Origin: Candidatus Cloacimonadota bacterium
GTDB lineage: Bacteria; Cloacimonadota; Cloacimonadia; Cloacimonadales; TCS61
NCBI GenBank assembly: GCA_027858325.1
Contig: JAQICU010000276.1
Span: 1-21,101, forward strand
Direction of reading: 5' to 3'
DNA length: 21,101 nt
Shown here: piece by piece, positions 7,010-14,352 of the stretch
How the letters are laid out: each line of letters opens with the position of its first letter
How positions within the stretch are numbered: the first letter of the stretch is position 1
Made by a program: the position numbers and the translations under genes
Notes under the pieces: model-generated
The model's input: only the letters and a program-made list of their open reading frames with translations
Database searches by the model: none
What the model was told of the DNA's origin: nothing

Positions 7010-7993
7010 ATGAAAACAGAATTAAGAGGAAAACATTTTATCACTCTCGAAGATTGGTCTCGAGAGGATATCGATACACTACTTAGTGTTTCAATGGAAT
7101 TGAAAAGACAATTTGCTATGGGATTGGCCACTCCCTACTTAACTAATAAAACTATGTTCCTGATGTTCTTTGAAGAATCAACTAGAACCAGAAATTCAAT
7201 GGAAGCCGGAATTGCTCAGCTTGGAGGTCATGCAAACTATTTAGATTCAAGTACAATGCAAATCGCTCACGGTGAAGTTGCAAAAGATACAGCAATCATT
7301 CTTTCCCGTTATGGTCATGCCATAGCCTGTCGAAATTGTTTCTGGGGAATTGGAAACAAGTATATAAATGATATGGCAAAATGGGCATCCGTTCCAATTA
7401 TTAATATGCAGGATGATTTTTTTCATCCACTGCAGGCAATTGCCGATCTGATGACTATGAAAGAAAAATCGGGAATAGTTCGGCGTAAGAAAGTCTCAAT
7501 AATTTGGGCTTATGCTGATACCCATAAAAAACCTATCTCCGTACCGGTTTCTCAAGTTCTACTTTTCCCGCGTTATGGAATGGATGTTACTCTTGCACAT
7601 CCCAAAGGTTACGAACTTCCAAAATGGGTAATAGACAAAGCAAAAGTAAATGCTGAGCTGCGTGGTGGCACGTTAACAGTAACTAATAACGAAAAAGAAG
7701 CCTACAAAAATGCTGATTATGTAATCCCAAAAAATTGGGGTAACTGGGTCACAAATTCAGGAAAAGACGTAATTGATGATCTCTTAACAGCGAATATAAG
7801 CTGGAAATGCACAGAAGATAAAATGGCTCTTGCAGCTAAAAACGTAAGCTATATGCATGCTCTTCCTGCAGATCGTAAAAATGAAGTTGAAGATAGTGTG
7901 ATAGATGGAGTTCATTCTATTATTTATGATGAAGCAGAAAATAGGATACATACTTCTAAAGCAATTATGCAGTTGACCATGAGTGGAAAATAA
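7010..7993 (+). CDS. YgeW-like carbamoyltransferase 1
   Basis: A 327-aa member of the aspartate/ornithine carbamoyltransferase superfamily. The carbamoyl-phosphate motif STRTR is at residues 57-61, HPLQ at 139-142 and the substrate-loop HALP at 283-286. A QIAHGE segment (84-89), WAY (166-168) and a GMDVTLAHPKGY stretch (190-201) resemble E. coli YgeW, but the protein is shorter than YgeW (about 396 aa). In this setting it probably works in the degradative direction, splitting a ureido compound with phosphate to give carbamoyl phosphate for the carbamate kinase downstream; the substrate is unknown. AGGAG at 6993-6997 is 12 bases from the ATG, unusually far, with an A-rich spacer. It is the first of three paralogues in a row, and a 298-bp gap follows. 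Confidence 0.85.
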   Translation: MKTELRGKHFITLEDWSREDIDTLLSVSMELKRQFAMGLATPYLTNKTMFLMFFEESTRTRNSMEAGIAQLGGHANYLDSSTMQIAHGEVAKDTAIILSRYGHAIACRNCFWGIGNKYINDMAKWASVPIINMQDDFFHPLQAIADLMTMKEKSGIVRRKKVSIIWAYADTHKKPISVPVSQVLLFPRYGMDVTLAHPKGYELPKWVIDKAKVNAELRGGTLTVTNNEKEAYKNADYVIPKNWGNWVTNSGKDVIDDLLTANISWKCTEDKMALAAKNVSYMHALPADRKNEVEDSVIDGVHSIIYDEAENRIHTSKAIMQLTMSGK

Positions 7994-8035
7994 AGAGAGA
8001 TCAAATTATCCCTTTGATAATTGCATAAAATTTGG

Positions 8036-8064
8036 TTGACATAATTAATTGATTTATTTGGGAT
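8036..8064 (+). promoter_or_regulatory. weak internal promoter candidate
   Basis: A perfect TTGACA at 8036-8041 is followed 17 bp later by TGGGAT at 8059-8064, which matches only 3 of 6 bases of the -10 consensus. It lies in the only long gap within the operon and upstream of a strong ribosome site, so an internal start is plausible but poorly supported. Confidence 0.2.
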
Positions 8065-8095
8065 TGTGATGTTTAATTTGGAAGGAGGTACAGAT

Positions 8096-8185
8096 ATGAA
8101 AAGTGATGTAATATTTGACTTTATGCTGAGACGCATCTACGAGATGCGCAGATTATCATGTATCTTCATCTACTCAAACAATTAA
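8096..8185 (+). CDS. possible 29-aa leader peptide or gene remnant
   Basis: An ATG preceded at 6-7 bases by AAGGAGGT (8082-8089), the best ribosome site in the window. The frame runs 29 codons to TAA. The product begins MKSDVIFDFMLRRIYEMRR and ends in a short hydrophobic stretch and NN; no family is recognised. A palindrome (8132-8148) lies inside it. Either it is a translated leader ahead of carbamoyltransferase 2, or the start of a gene truncated by a small palindromic insertion. The strong ribosome site is seen directly; function is unknown. Confidence 0.3.
   Translation: MKSDVIFDFMLRRIYEMRRLSCIFIYSNN
8132..8148 (+). repeat. compact palindrome (7-bp stem, 3-nt loop)
   Basis: CGCATCT, loop ACG, AGATGCG forms a perfect 7-bp hairpin, extendable by CTG (8126-8128) pairing with CAG (8149-8151) across a bulge. 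It is more GC-rich than its surroundings and recalls the short GAGACGCA-type interspersed palindromes of some AT-rich genomes. There is no T-run, so it is not a standard terminator. Confidence 0.5.
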
Positions 8186-8220
8186 TTAAATTCACAATTT
8201 TCCCGAATGCGAATAAATGA

Positions 8221-8247
8221 TCAGGACAAGTATATCAATTGTTCTGA
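8221..8247 (+). promoter_or_regulatory. 9-bp hairpin upstream of carbamoyltransferase 2
   Basis: TCAGGACAA at 8221-8229 pairs with TTGTTCTGA at 8239-8247 with one G-U pair and a 9-nt loop. It is followed by A-rich sequence and the AGGAG of the next gene. It could be an mRNA structure or a protein-binding inverted repeat; the role is unknown. Confidence 0.3.
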
Positions 8248-8291
8248 GATTATAGAAATAAAAAAAAATCAAAAAATACTAGGAGAATAAA

Positions 8292-9368
8292 ATGAGAAGT
8301 AACAAATTTTTAGGTAGAGATTGGTTAAGCCCTGAAATCGATTATACAAAAGAAGAATGGGAAACCTTACTGAGATTGGCAGAAGATCTTAAAACTCGTT
8401 ATGCTTTGAATGAGGATACATCACATATTCTCAAAGGTAAAACACTTTACACAATGTTTTTCAATAGTTCATTGAGAACCAGAAGTACATTTGCGGCAGG
8501 AATTCAACAGCTTGGTGGTTTTCATGTAGACCTTGAACCGGGAAAAACATATACACCTGCTCGAAAAGGTTATGAAATTCCATATAAAACAGAGAGAATT
8601 TCTGATGTAGCAAGAGTTCTCAGTAGAACAGGAGATGCATTGGCTATCCGCATGTACGGTAAACCATCTCAGTGGATCTATGGTTTTGCTCATGAAACTT
8701 TAAAAGAATTTGCACAGTGGTCTGATATTCCAATTATCAATATGGAAGATGATGTATATCATCCTTGTCAAGCTCTGGCTGATATGCTTACGATCAAAGA
8801 AAAATTTGGTGGATTCAAGAAGAAAAAATTTGTAATAAGCTGGGCTTATTCCGGCTCAACATCAAAACCTTTTGCCGTTCCACAGAGTCTTGCACTGGCT
8901 CCATCCCTTTTGGGAATGGATGTGGTACTCGCTAGGCCAAAAGGATTTGAACTCGATCCAGAAGTTACTAAGCAATGTCATACATATGCTACCCAAAATG
9001 GCAGTACTTTTGAAGAAACAGATGATATGGAAGCAGCCTTTGAGGGAGCTCACGTGGTTTATCCAAAATCATGGGGAGCAATGGATTATTTTGCTCAAAT
9101 TGATGAATCTGGTAAGAAGATCTCAGAAGAAAATCTGGATGGTATGAAAGGTCTTTTTGAAGCCAATAAACATTGGATCTGTGATGAAAAGAAAATGAAA
9201 CTGATCGATAAGAATGGTATTTATATGCATTGTTTACCGGCAGATAGGGATATGGAAGTTACTGATGCTGTTATCGATGGTCCGCAAAGTGTAGTTTTTG
9301 ATGAAGCAGAAAATCGTCTCCATGCTCAAAAGGCTATCATGGCTATGCTTATGGGTGGTAGATTATAA
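8292..9368 (+). CDS. carbamoyltransferase 2 (knotted/YgeW-AOTC-like)
   Basis: A 358-aa superfamily member with SLRTR (60-64) in an FFNSSLRTR context, HPCQ (157-160), SWAY (183-186), a YPKSW stretch (257-261) and HCLP (313-316). The FNSSLRTR and HCLP contexts resemble the knotted N-acetyl/N-succinylornithine transcarbamylases and YgeW more than classic OTC. Whether it acts on an ornithine derivative or on a purine-derived ureido acid cannot be read from sequence; the neighbouring carbamate kinase and absence of arginine-biosynthesis genes favour a catabolic role. Its ribosome site AGGAG is spaced normally from the ATG. Repeat B follows immediately after its stop. Confidence 0.85.
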   Translation: MRSNKFLGRDWLSPEIDYTKEEWETLLRLAEDLKTRYALNEDTSHILKGKTLYTMFFNSSLRTRSTFAAGIQQLGGFHVDLEPGKTYTPARKGYEIPYKTERISDVARVLSRTGDALAIRMYGKPSQWIYGFAHETLKEFAQWSDIPIINMEDDVYHPCQALADMLTIKEKFGGFKKKKFVISWAYSGSTSKPFAVPQSLALAPSLLGMDVVLARPKGFELDPEVTKQCHTYATQNGSTFEETDDMEAAFEGAHVVYPKSWGAMDYFAQIDESGKKISEENLDGMKGLFEANKHWICDEKKMKLIDKNGIYMHCLPADRDMEVTDAVIDGPQSVVFDEAENRLHAQKAIMAMLMGGRL

Positions 9369-9521
9369 TTAACCTTGAAAACGGCTTCAGCCAGAGGAAT
9401 TCTTCCAATTAGTCTTTTCAATGGTTGAAGATGTTTGATTGTTGAAGATAACTTGGAAAGAGAAGAAACCGTTGAAAAGGTTCAGCAGGAAGAGAAATCT
9501 TGTAAACCTTTTCAAGGTTAA
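9369..9521 (+). repeat. palindromic intergenic repeat, copy B
   Basis: It is bounded by a perfect 13-bp inverted repeat, TTAACCTTGAAAA at 9369-9381 and its complement at 9509-9521. A nested 14-bp stem, 9413-9426 with 9467-9480, includes two G-U pairs. Arms and nested stems match copy A closely, whereas the central loop is longer (40 nt against 14 nt). It begins directly after the stop codon of carbamoyltransferase 2 and ends just before the AGGAG of carbamoyltransferase 3. Confidence 0.8.
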
Positions 9522-9535
9522 AAAAAGGAGAAAAT

Positions 9536-10573
9536 ATGTTAGTAGATATGAAAGGTAAAGATGTAATTTGTACTCAAGAACTTAGCGTTGATGAGATAAT
9601 TGCATTACTAAAACTCGCAAAAGAAATGAAAGCAGACAGATATGGCGATAAATACAACCAACTTATAAAAGATCATACTTTTCTGATGTTTTTCTTTAAT
9701 CCATCATTACGTACTAGAATTTCATTTGAATCAGCAGCCACAGAACTGGGTGGACATGCACAATTCTTAGAACCTAAAACAATGCGATTAAAGAAAACAA
9801 GCAAAGGCGTTGAAGTGCAAGCTGGAGAAACTATTGAAGATGCAGCACAAGTATTGGCAAGATACGCCTGCGGAATGGGAATCAGGATTTTAGAGACTTC
9901 CGTAGAACATTATGGTGATGGAAATGCACTATTGCGTGAATATGCCAAATGGATGGATGTTCCCATTATTAATATGGCAGATGATAAATACCATCCGTGC
10001 CAGGGACTTTCCGACGTAATGGGAATGCAGGAACACAAAGGTGATCTAAAAGGAAAAACAATACTTATGACTTGGGCTCATGGAAATCTAGCACGTTCTT
10101 ATTGTTCAGTTCATGAAAACTTGCTTATCACATCACGCTTGGGTATGAATGTAAAACTCGCTTTCCCCAAAGGTTATGATCTTCCTGAAGAAGAGATAGC
10201 AAAAGTGAAAGCAAACTGTGAAGCAAATGGAACAAAATTCGAGATTGTTAACGATCCGGATGCAGGCTACACAGATGATGTGGAATTCGTTTATTCTCGT
10301 AACTGGTTCGGACCCGATTTTTATGAGATCGGTAAAGAAGCTGAAATTGCCAGAGCAAGCAAAATGACTGATTGGGTTTGCAATCAAGAAAGAATGGATC
10401 GCACAAAGGATGCTTTATATATCCATCCAATGCCGGTAGATCGCGGCAAAGAAGTTACCGATGAAGTTGCGAGCGGTCCAAATTCCATTATCACAGATAT
10501 AGCAGAAAATAGACTTCATACTCAGAAAGCAATTATGGCAATGACCATTGCCGGAATGAAAGTAGATGTTTAA
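9536..10573 (+). CDS. carbamoyltransferase 3 (YgeW/AOTC-like)
   Basis: A 345-aa member of the same superfamily with SLRTR (57-61) in an FFNPSLRTR context, HPCQ (153-156), TWAH (179-182) and YSRNW (253-257). The substrate loop is changed to HPMP (297-300) where the other two paralogues have HALP and HCLP. This points to a different carbamoyl acceptor/donor from paralogues 1 and 2. The ATG at 9536 follows AGGAG; a second ATG at 9548 is possible but less well placed. Carbamate kinase starts 19 bases downstream, so the two are very likely co-translated, and this is the best candidate for the enzyme feeding it carbamoyl phosphate. Confidence 0.85.
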   Translation: MLVDMKGKDVICTQELSVDEIIALLKLAKEMKADRYGDKYNQLIKDHTFLMFFFNPSLRTRISFESAATELGGHAQFLEPKTMRLKKTSKGVEVQAGETIEDAAQVLARYACGMGIRILETSVEHYGDGNALLREYAKWMDVPIINMADDKYHPCQGLSDVMGMQEHKGDLKGKTILMTWAHGNLARSYCSVHENLLITSRLGMNVKLAFPKGYDLPEEEIAKVKANCEANGTKFEIVNDPDAGYTDDVEFVYSRNWFGPDFYEIGKEAEIARASKMTDWVCNQERMDRTKDALYIHPMPVDRGKEVTDEVASGPNSIITDIAENRLHTQKAIMAMTIAGMKVDV

Positions 10574-10592
10574 TTAAATTTGGAGAATAAGA

Positions 10593-11552
10593 ATGAATAC
10601 TGAAAAAAAATTAGTAGTAATTGCACTTGGTGGTAATGCTATCAAACAAGCACATGAAAAAGGAACCGCCGAAGAGCAATTTAGGAATGTAGAAATAACT
10701 TGCGAACAGCTTGTAAAAATGAACGCAATGGGTTATAAATTGATCATCACACATGGCAATGGTCCGCAAGCAGGTACTCTTCTGATACAACAGGAAGAAG
10801 GGAAACAGCTTGTACCTCCAATGCCAATGGATATTGTAGGAGCAATGACTCAAGGTCAGATCGGTTATATGTTCCAGAACACTTTGCAAAACTATTTTAT
10901 GCAAAAGGGAAAGAACATTCCGATAACTACAGTTGTAACACAAGTTCTGGTTAAAAAAGATGATCCTGATTTTAATGATCCGAGCAAACCAGTTGGTCCA
11001 TTCTATACAGAAGAAGAAGCTATGAAACTTAAAAGAGAAAAGGGCTATATCGTAAAACTGGTAAAACCAAATGTGGATAAACCGTGGCGTAGAGTTGTTC
11101 CATCTCCTGAACCCATTAAGATTGTGGAATCCAATTGTGTACAGGCTCTAGTTGATGCCCGGGCAATTGTTATTGCATCAGGTGGCGGTGGAATTCCTGT
11201 AATGAAAAAAGCTAATGGAACTTTAGCCGGATTGGAAGCAGTTATTGATAAAGATAAAGCAGGTAATGTGCTTGCTCAAGAAGTAAATGCAGATATTTAC
11301 CTCATACTAACTGATGTGGAAAATGCCAGGATAAATTTCGGAAAACCGGATGAAAAACCTTTGGAAAAAATCACAGTTGCTGAAGCGGAAAAATATTTGG
11401 CCGAAGGACATTTCATGGCAGGTAGCATGGGACCAAAAGTTACAGCTGCCATCAGGTTTGTGAAAGCCGGTGGTGAAAGATCAATAATTACTTCCCTGTC
11501 AAATGCCGTTGACGCTTTAGAGGGCAAGACAGGGACAATAATCGTAAAATAA
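10593..11552 (+). CDS. arcC: carbamate kinase
   Basis: A 319-aa amino-acid-kinase-fold protein of normal ArcC length. Motifs: ALGGNA (11-16), HGNGPQ (54-59), SGGGGIP (196-202), DKDKAG (219-224), LTDVENA (239-245) and GSMGPKV (277-283). It makes ATP and carbamate (then NH3 and CO2) from carbamoyl phosphate and ADP in the cytosol, the energy-yielding end of arginine, allantoin or purine fermentations. Its position directly behind three carbamoyltransferases strongly suggests they run phosphorolytically. No arginine deiminase is present, so classic arginine fermentation is not encoded here. Its ribosome site GGAG precedes the ATG by seven bases. Confidence 0.95.
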   Translation: MNTEKKLVVIALGGNAIKQAHEKGTAEEQFRNVEITCEQLVKMNAMGYKLIITHGNGPQAGTLLIQQEEGKQLVPPMPMDIVGAMTQGQIGYMFQNTLQNYFMQKGKNIPITTVVTQVLVKKDDPDFNDPSKPVGPFYTEEEAMKLKREKGYIVKLVKPNVDKPWRRVVPSPEPIKIVESNCVQALVDARAIVIASGGGGIPVMKKANGTLAGLEAVIDKDKAGNVLAQEVNADIYLILTDVENARINFGKPDEKPLEKITVAEAEKYLAEGHFMAGSMGPKVTAAIRFVKAGGERSIITSLSNAVDALEGKTGTIIVK

Positions 11553-11594
11553 AATATCCTAACATGATTATCTAGGGATAGGGAGATTAAAAAA

Positions 11595-13064
11595 ATGAAC
11601 AAAAATAAAGAACAAGTACTCGCAAATACAGTACAGAGATGTAAGGAAAAAAACATCATTATTCCTACATATGAACAAATGAGAAATCCGGAGTTAATTC
11701 CTGAAAAAATCAAAAAAGAACTTGATAGCATAGGAATGTGGGATCTCAATTCACTAAATCTATTTCGTTTAACTTGGAAGAATGAACCAAGATTAGATGG
11801 TGGTGGATTTGGGAAAGTTAACTTTATGGAATTACCAAAAGAAATTACCGGTGTAGATGCCAGGATCATGGTCTTGATAGGAAAATTCTTCCCAACCGGT
11901 GCCCATAAAGTAGGAGCCACTTTTGGTCCATTGGTAGAAAAATTAGTACACGGTGAATTTGACCCAACAACCCAGAAAGCACTCTGGCCTTCAACGGGTA
12001 ATTACTGTCGTGGCGGTGCTTATGATTCCTACCTTCTTGGTTGTGAATCTATCGCGGTGCTTCCGGAAGAAATGAGCCAGGAAAGATTCGATTGGCTTCA
12101 TGAAGTGGGAGCTGAAGTTTTTGCAACTCCCGGAAGTGAAAGTAATGTAAAAGAAATCTATGATAAAGCTAAAGAACTTCTAGCTGAACGTGGAGATACA
12201 ATCGTTAATCTTAATCAATTTAGTGAAATCGGAAATGCTGTTTGGCATTATGCTGTGACTGGTCCGGCTATGGAAGAAGTTTTTAATCAAGAAAAAAATG
12301 AAAATGATACATTTGCAGGATTATTCTTAACTCAAGGTTCTGCCGGAACACTTGGCAGTGCAGAATATCTTCGTGAAGTATACCCTACTTTCAAAGTTTG
12401 CGCCGGTGAAGCTCTGCAATGTCCAACTTTACTTCGTAATGGCTATGGTGCTCATAGAATCGAAGGTATTGGTGATAAGCATGTACCTTGGATCCATAAT
12501 ATCAAAAATATGGATATGGTTGCCGCTATTGATGACCAGCCAAATATAGACATTATGAGATTGTTCAATTCCGAAACTGGACACAAATTTCTCTTAGAAA
12601 AAGGTGTTTCTCAGGAAATCGTAGATAAATTAGATTTACTCGGAATCTCTTCAATCGCTAATATCATGGGTGCGATCAAAATGGCAAAATACTATGAAAT
12701 GACAGGAGATAAAGTAATCTTTACAGTAGCTACAGACTCCATGGAAATGTATAAATCCAGGATGAAAGAAGAACTTGAAAATCGTGGAGAATTTACACAT
12801 GAAGATGCTGCAGTTGTTTATTATCGCGATCTTATGGACATAGGAATTGATAATATGATCGAAATGAACTATTATGAAAAGAAACGTATGCACAACTTGA
12901 AATACTTTACCTGGATTGAACAACAAGGAAAAACCGTAGAAGAACTTGATGCGCAATGGTATGATGAGAATTATTGGAGAGATCAGTTCGGAAAAGTTAA
13001 TGACTGGGATGAGAAAATTACAGAATTTAATAACAAAACCGGATTGTTAAAAAAATATGAATAG
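11595..13064 (+). CDS. fold-type II PLP-dependent enzyme (cysteine-synthase/threonine-dehydratase-like beta family)
   Basis: A 489-aa PLP enzyme. The expected Schiff-base lysine is K105 in PTGAHKVGAT, the substrate/phosphate loop is STGNYCRGG (133-141), and the glycine loop is TQGSAGTLGS (246-255). This organisation is that of fold-type II beta-replacing/beta-eliminating enzymes. It is not clearly YgeX (2,3-diaminopropionate ammonia-lyase, about 400 aa), which has different motif surroundings, but it occupies the place that YgeX takes in E. coli-type clusters. It may therefore do a similar ammonia-releasing step (inference). It is longer than typical cysteine synthase (about 310 aa), with extensions at both ends. 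It is the last gene before an intrinsic terminator. Confidence 0.75.
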   Translation: MNKNKEQVLANTVQRCKEKNIIIPTYEQMRNPELIPEKIKKELDSIGMWDLNSLNLFRLTWKNEPRLDGGGFGKVNFMELPKEITGVDARIMVLIGKFFPTGAHKVGATFGPLVEKLVHGEFDPTTQKALWPSTGNYCRGGAYDSYLLGCESIAVLPEEMSQERFDWLHEVGAEVFATPGSESNVKEIYDKAKELLAERGDTIVNLNQFSEIGNAVWHYAVTGPAMEEVFNQEKNENDTFAGLFLTQGSAGTLGSAEYLREVYPTFKVCAGEALQCPTLLRNGYGAHRIEGIGDKHVPWIHNIKNMDMVAAIDDQPNIDIMRLFNSETGHKFLLEKGVSQEIVDKLDLLGISSIANIMGAIKMAKYYEMTGDKVIFTVATDSMEMYKSRMKEELENRGEFTHEDAAVVYYRDLMDIGIDNMIEMNYYEKKRMHNLKYFTWIEQQGKTVEELDAQWYDENYWRDQFGKVNDWDEKITEFNNKTGLLKKYE

Positions 13065-13071
13065 CAACGAT

Positions 13072-13110
13072 TCTCCATCAGTTCGTAAGGGTTGATGGAG
13101 ATTTTTTTTT
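13072..13110 (+). terminator. intrinsic terminator after the PLP-enzyme gene
   Basis: TCTCCATCA (13072-13080) pairs perfectly with TGATGGAGA (13093-13101), 9 bp, followed by nine T residues (13102-13110). It starts eight bases after the stop codon. Only 16 bases separate it from the next ATG, leaving no room for a promoter downstream, so it probably reduces rather than abolishes expression of the hydroxylase genes. Confidence 0.88.
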
Positions 13111-13126
13111 GAAATAGGGAGATCTT

Positions 13127-13906
13127 ATGAGGTTTGAAAAATTCGTGCAACCCGAAAATTTAAAAACAGCATTGGATATACTTAAAAAAGATTCGAATTC
13201 TGTAATCTTAGGAGGAACCACTTTCCTAAGGTTGTCTGATAATAGATATTCCACCGGAATTGACCTCTCCAATCTTAAACTTGATTTTATTAAAGAAAAT
13301 GATCATCAAATTGAGATCGGTGCTTATACTTCATTAAGAACTATTGAAACTGATCCGGTCATCAATAAGTATTTTGGGAATTTATTGCCAAAGTCACTTG
13401 AGAATCTCATTGGGATTCAATTCAGAAATAATGCTACTATCGGTGGTGCTATTTTTAGTCGTTTAGGATTTTCAGAGATCATTACAGCTTTACTAGTTCT
13501 GGATTGCGAACTTGAGTTCGAAGAAAATGGAAAAATAGCATTCAATAAATTTATCTCAAATTGGAATATCAAACGAGACATCCTAACAAAAATAATCATC
13601 AAGAAAAAGAAAGGTAAAAGTTCATATAAAATGCTGCGGAATTCCAGTGCGGATTTCACGATCTTATCTGTTGCGGTTTCCAACTTTGACAGTATTAAGA
13701 TTGCGGTCGGAACCCGTCCGTCAATTGCCAAATTATCACAAAAAGCTGCTCAACTTAAAATTTCCGATAATAGTAAAATAGATGAAGCGGCCAAGCTGAT
13801 CGCAAAAGAATTTAATTTTGGTGATGATCTAAGAGCTAAAAGTGATTATCGAAAAAAAATTGCACCTGTTATTGTTAGACGTGCTCTTCAGGAGGTTCTA
13901 AAATGA
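13127..13906 (+). CDS. molybdenum hydroxylase FAD-binding subunit (XdhB/YgfM-like)
   Basis: A 259-aa FAD-binding subunit of the CoxM/XdhB family, slightly short for the family (about 280-300 aa). The two FAD motifs are seen: LGGTT (28-32) and NNATIGG (101-107). The C-terminal CO-dehydrogenase-flavoprotein-type domain ends in a SDYRKKIAPVIVRRAL stretch typical of the family. It passes electrons from the Fe-S subunit to NAD or another acceptor. It overlaps the next gene by ATGA, indicating translational coupling within a three-subunit operon. The ribosome site AGGGAG is between the upstream terminator and the ATG. Confidence 0.9.
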   Translation: MRFEKFVQPENLKTALDILKKDSNSVILGGTTFLRLSDNRYSTGIDLSNLKLDFIKENDHQIEIGAYTSLRTIETDPVINKYFGNLLPKSLENLIGIQFRNNATIGGAIFSRLGFSEIITALLVLDCELEFEENGKIAFNKFISNWNIKRDILTKIIIKKKKGKSSYKMLRNSSADFTILSVAVSNFDSIKIAVGTRPSIAKLSQKAAQLKISDNSKIDEAAKLIAKEFNFGDDLRAKSDYRKKIAPVIVRRALQEVLK

Positions 13907-14352
13907 TACTTAAATTAAATATTAATAATAAATTTTATAACACAAATATTGAAAGTGACGAATCTCTACTAGTTGTACTCAGACATCTTGGATTTAAAAG
14001 TGTTAAAAAAGGGTGCGATACAGGGACATGCGGAGTTTGCTCGGTTTTGATAGATGGAAAACCAAGACTGTCTTGCCAATTCTTAGCGGCAAGGGCGCAA
14101 GGGCATAAGATCACAACTGTTGAGGGGCTAGGCAAAAAAGCTGATGCGATTATTGATGCAATTGTTAATGAAGGAGCTGATCAATGCGGGTATTGTGGAC
14201 CATCATTGGTTCTCACAACTTATGCAATGAAAAAAGAACTGAAGGATCCAACTGTAAATAAGATAAAACATTATCTTGCTGGAAATCTCTGTCGCTGTTC
14301 CGGTTATGAAGGACAACTCCGGGGTATTAAGAAATACATGGGGGTGAAATGA
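13903..14352 (+). CDS. molybdenum hydroxylase [2Fe-2S] subunit (XdhC-type small subunit)
   Basis: A 149-aa protein with two [2Fe-2S] clusters. The plant-ferredoxin-type cluster is ligated by C38, C43, C46 and C58, and the helical-domain cluster by C95, C98, C130 and C132 (QCGYCGP and NLCRCSGY). All eight ligands are present. It relays electrons from the molybdenum site to the FAD subunit. Start and stop codons overlap both neighbours by four bases (ATGA), the tight arrangement of a stoichiometric complex. The QCGYCGPS stretch differs mildly from the common QCGFCTPG. Confidence 0.95.
   Translation: MILKLNINNKFYNTNIESDESLLVVLRHLGFKSVKKGCDTGTCGVCSVLIDGKPRLSCQFLAARAQGHKITTVEGLGKKADAIIDAIVNEGADQCGYCGPSLVLTTYAMKKELKDPTVNKIKHYLAGNLCRCSGYEGQLRGIKKYMGVK

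Larger units (their letters stand above)
7994..8291 (+). other. 298-bp intergenic region between carbamoyltransferases 1 and 2
   Basis: The largest gap in the operon. In order it holds a 7-bp inverted repeat (8004-8010 with 8016-8022) ten bases after the stop, without a T-run; a TTGACA at 8036-8041; a very strong ribosome site with a 29-codon open frame (8096-8185); a compact GC-richer palindrome (8132-8148) inside that frame; and a 9-bp stem with one G-U pair (8221-8229 with 8239-8247). No known riboswitch class is recognised. It could be an internal promoter or leader, or the scar of a lost gene. Confidence 0.6.

Noticed and set aside
8872..9147. 91-codon plus-strand open frame inside carbamoyltransferase 2
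   Set aside because: It lies wholly within a gene with clear motifs in another frame, has no ribosome site and no recognisable domain.
7010..10573. Reading the three transferases as an arginine-deiminase (arcA-arcB-arcC) operon
   Set aside because: No arginine deiminase or arginine/ornithine antiporter is present, and the transferase loops resemble knotted AOTC/YgeW types more than catabolic OTC.
11555..11580. TATCCTA / TAGGGATA inverted repeat between arcC and the PLP-enzyme gene
   Set aside because: It is short, needs a bulge, has no T-run and overlaps the ribosome-site region. It is not distinguishable from chance in AT-rich DNA.
11297..11920. 207-codon open frame on the minus strand
   Set aside because: It lies antisense across the carbamate kinase end and PLP-enzyme start, both with clear family motifs. 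It has no supporting motif of its own and is best seen as an antisense shadow.
11595..13064. Identification of this gene as ygeX (diaminopropionate ammonia-lyase)
   Set aside because: Position in the cluster suggests it, but the length (489 aa) and the sequence around K105 and the STGN loop do not look like YgeX, so only a fold-type II PLP enzyme is claimed.
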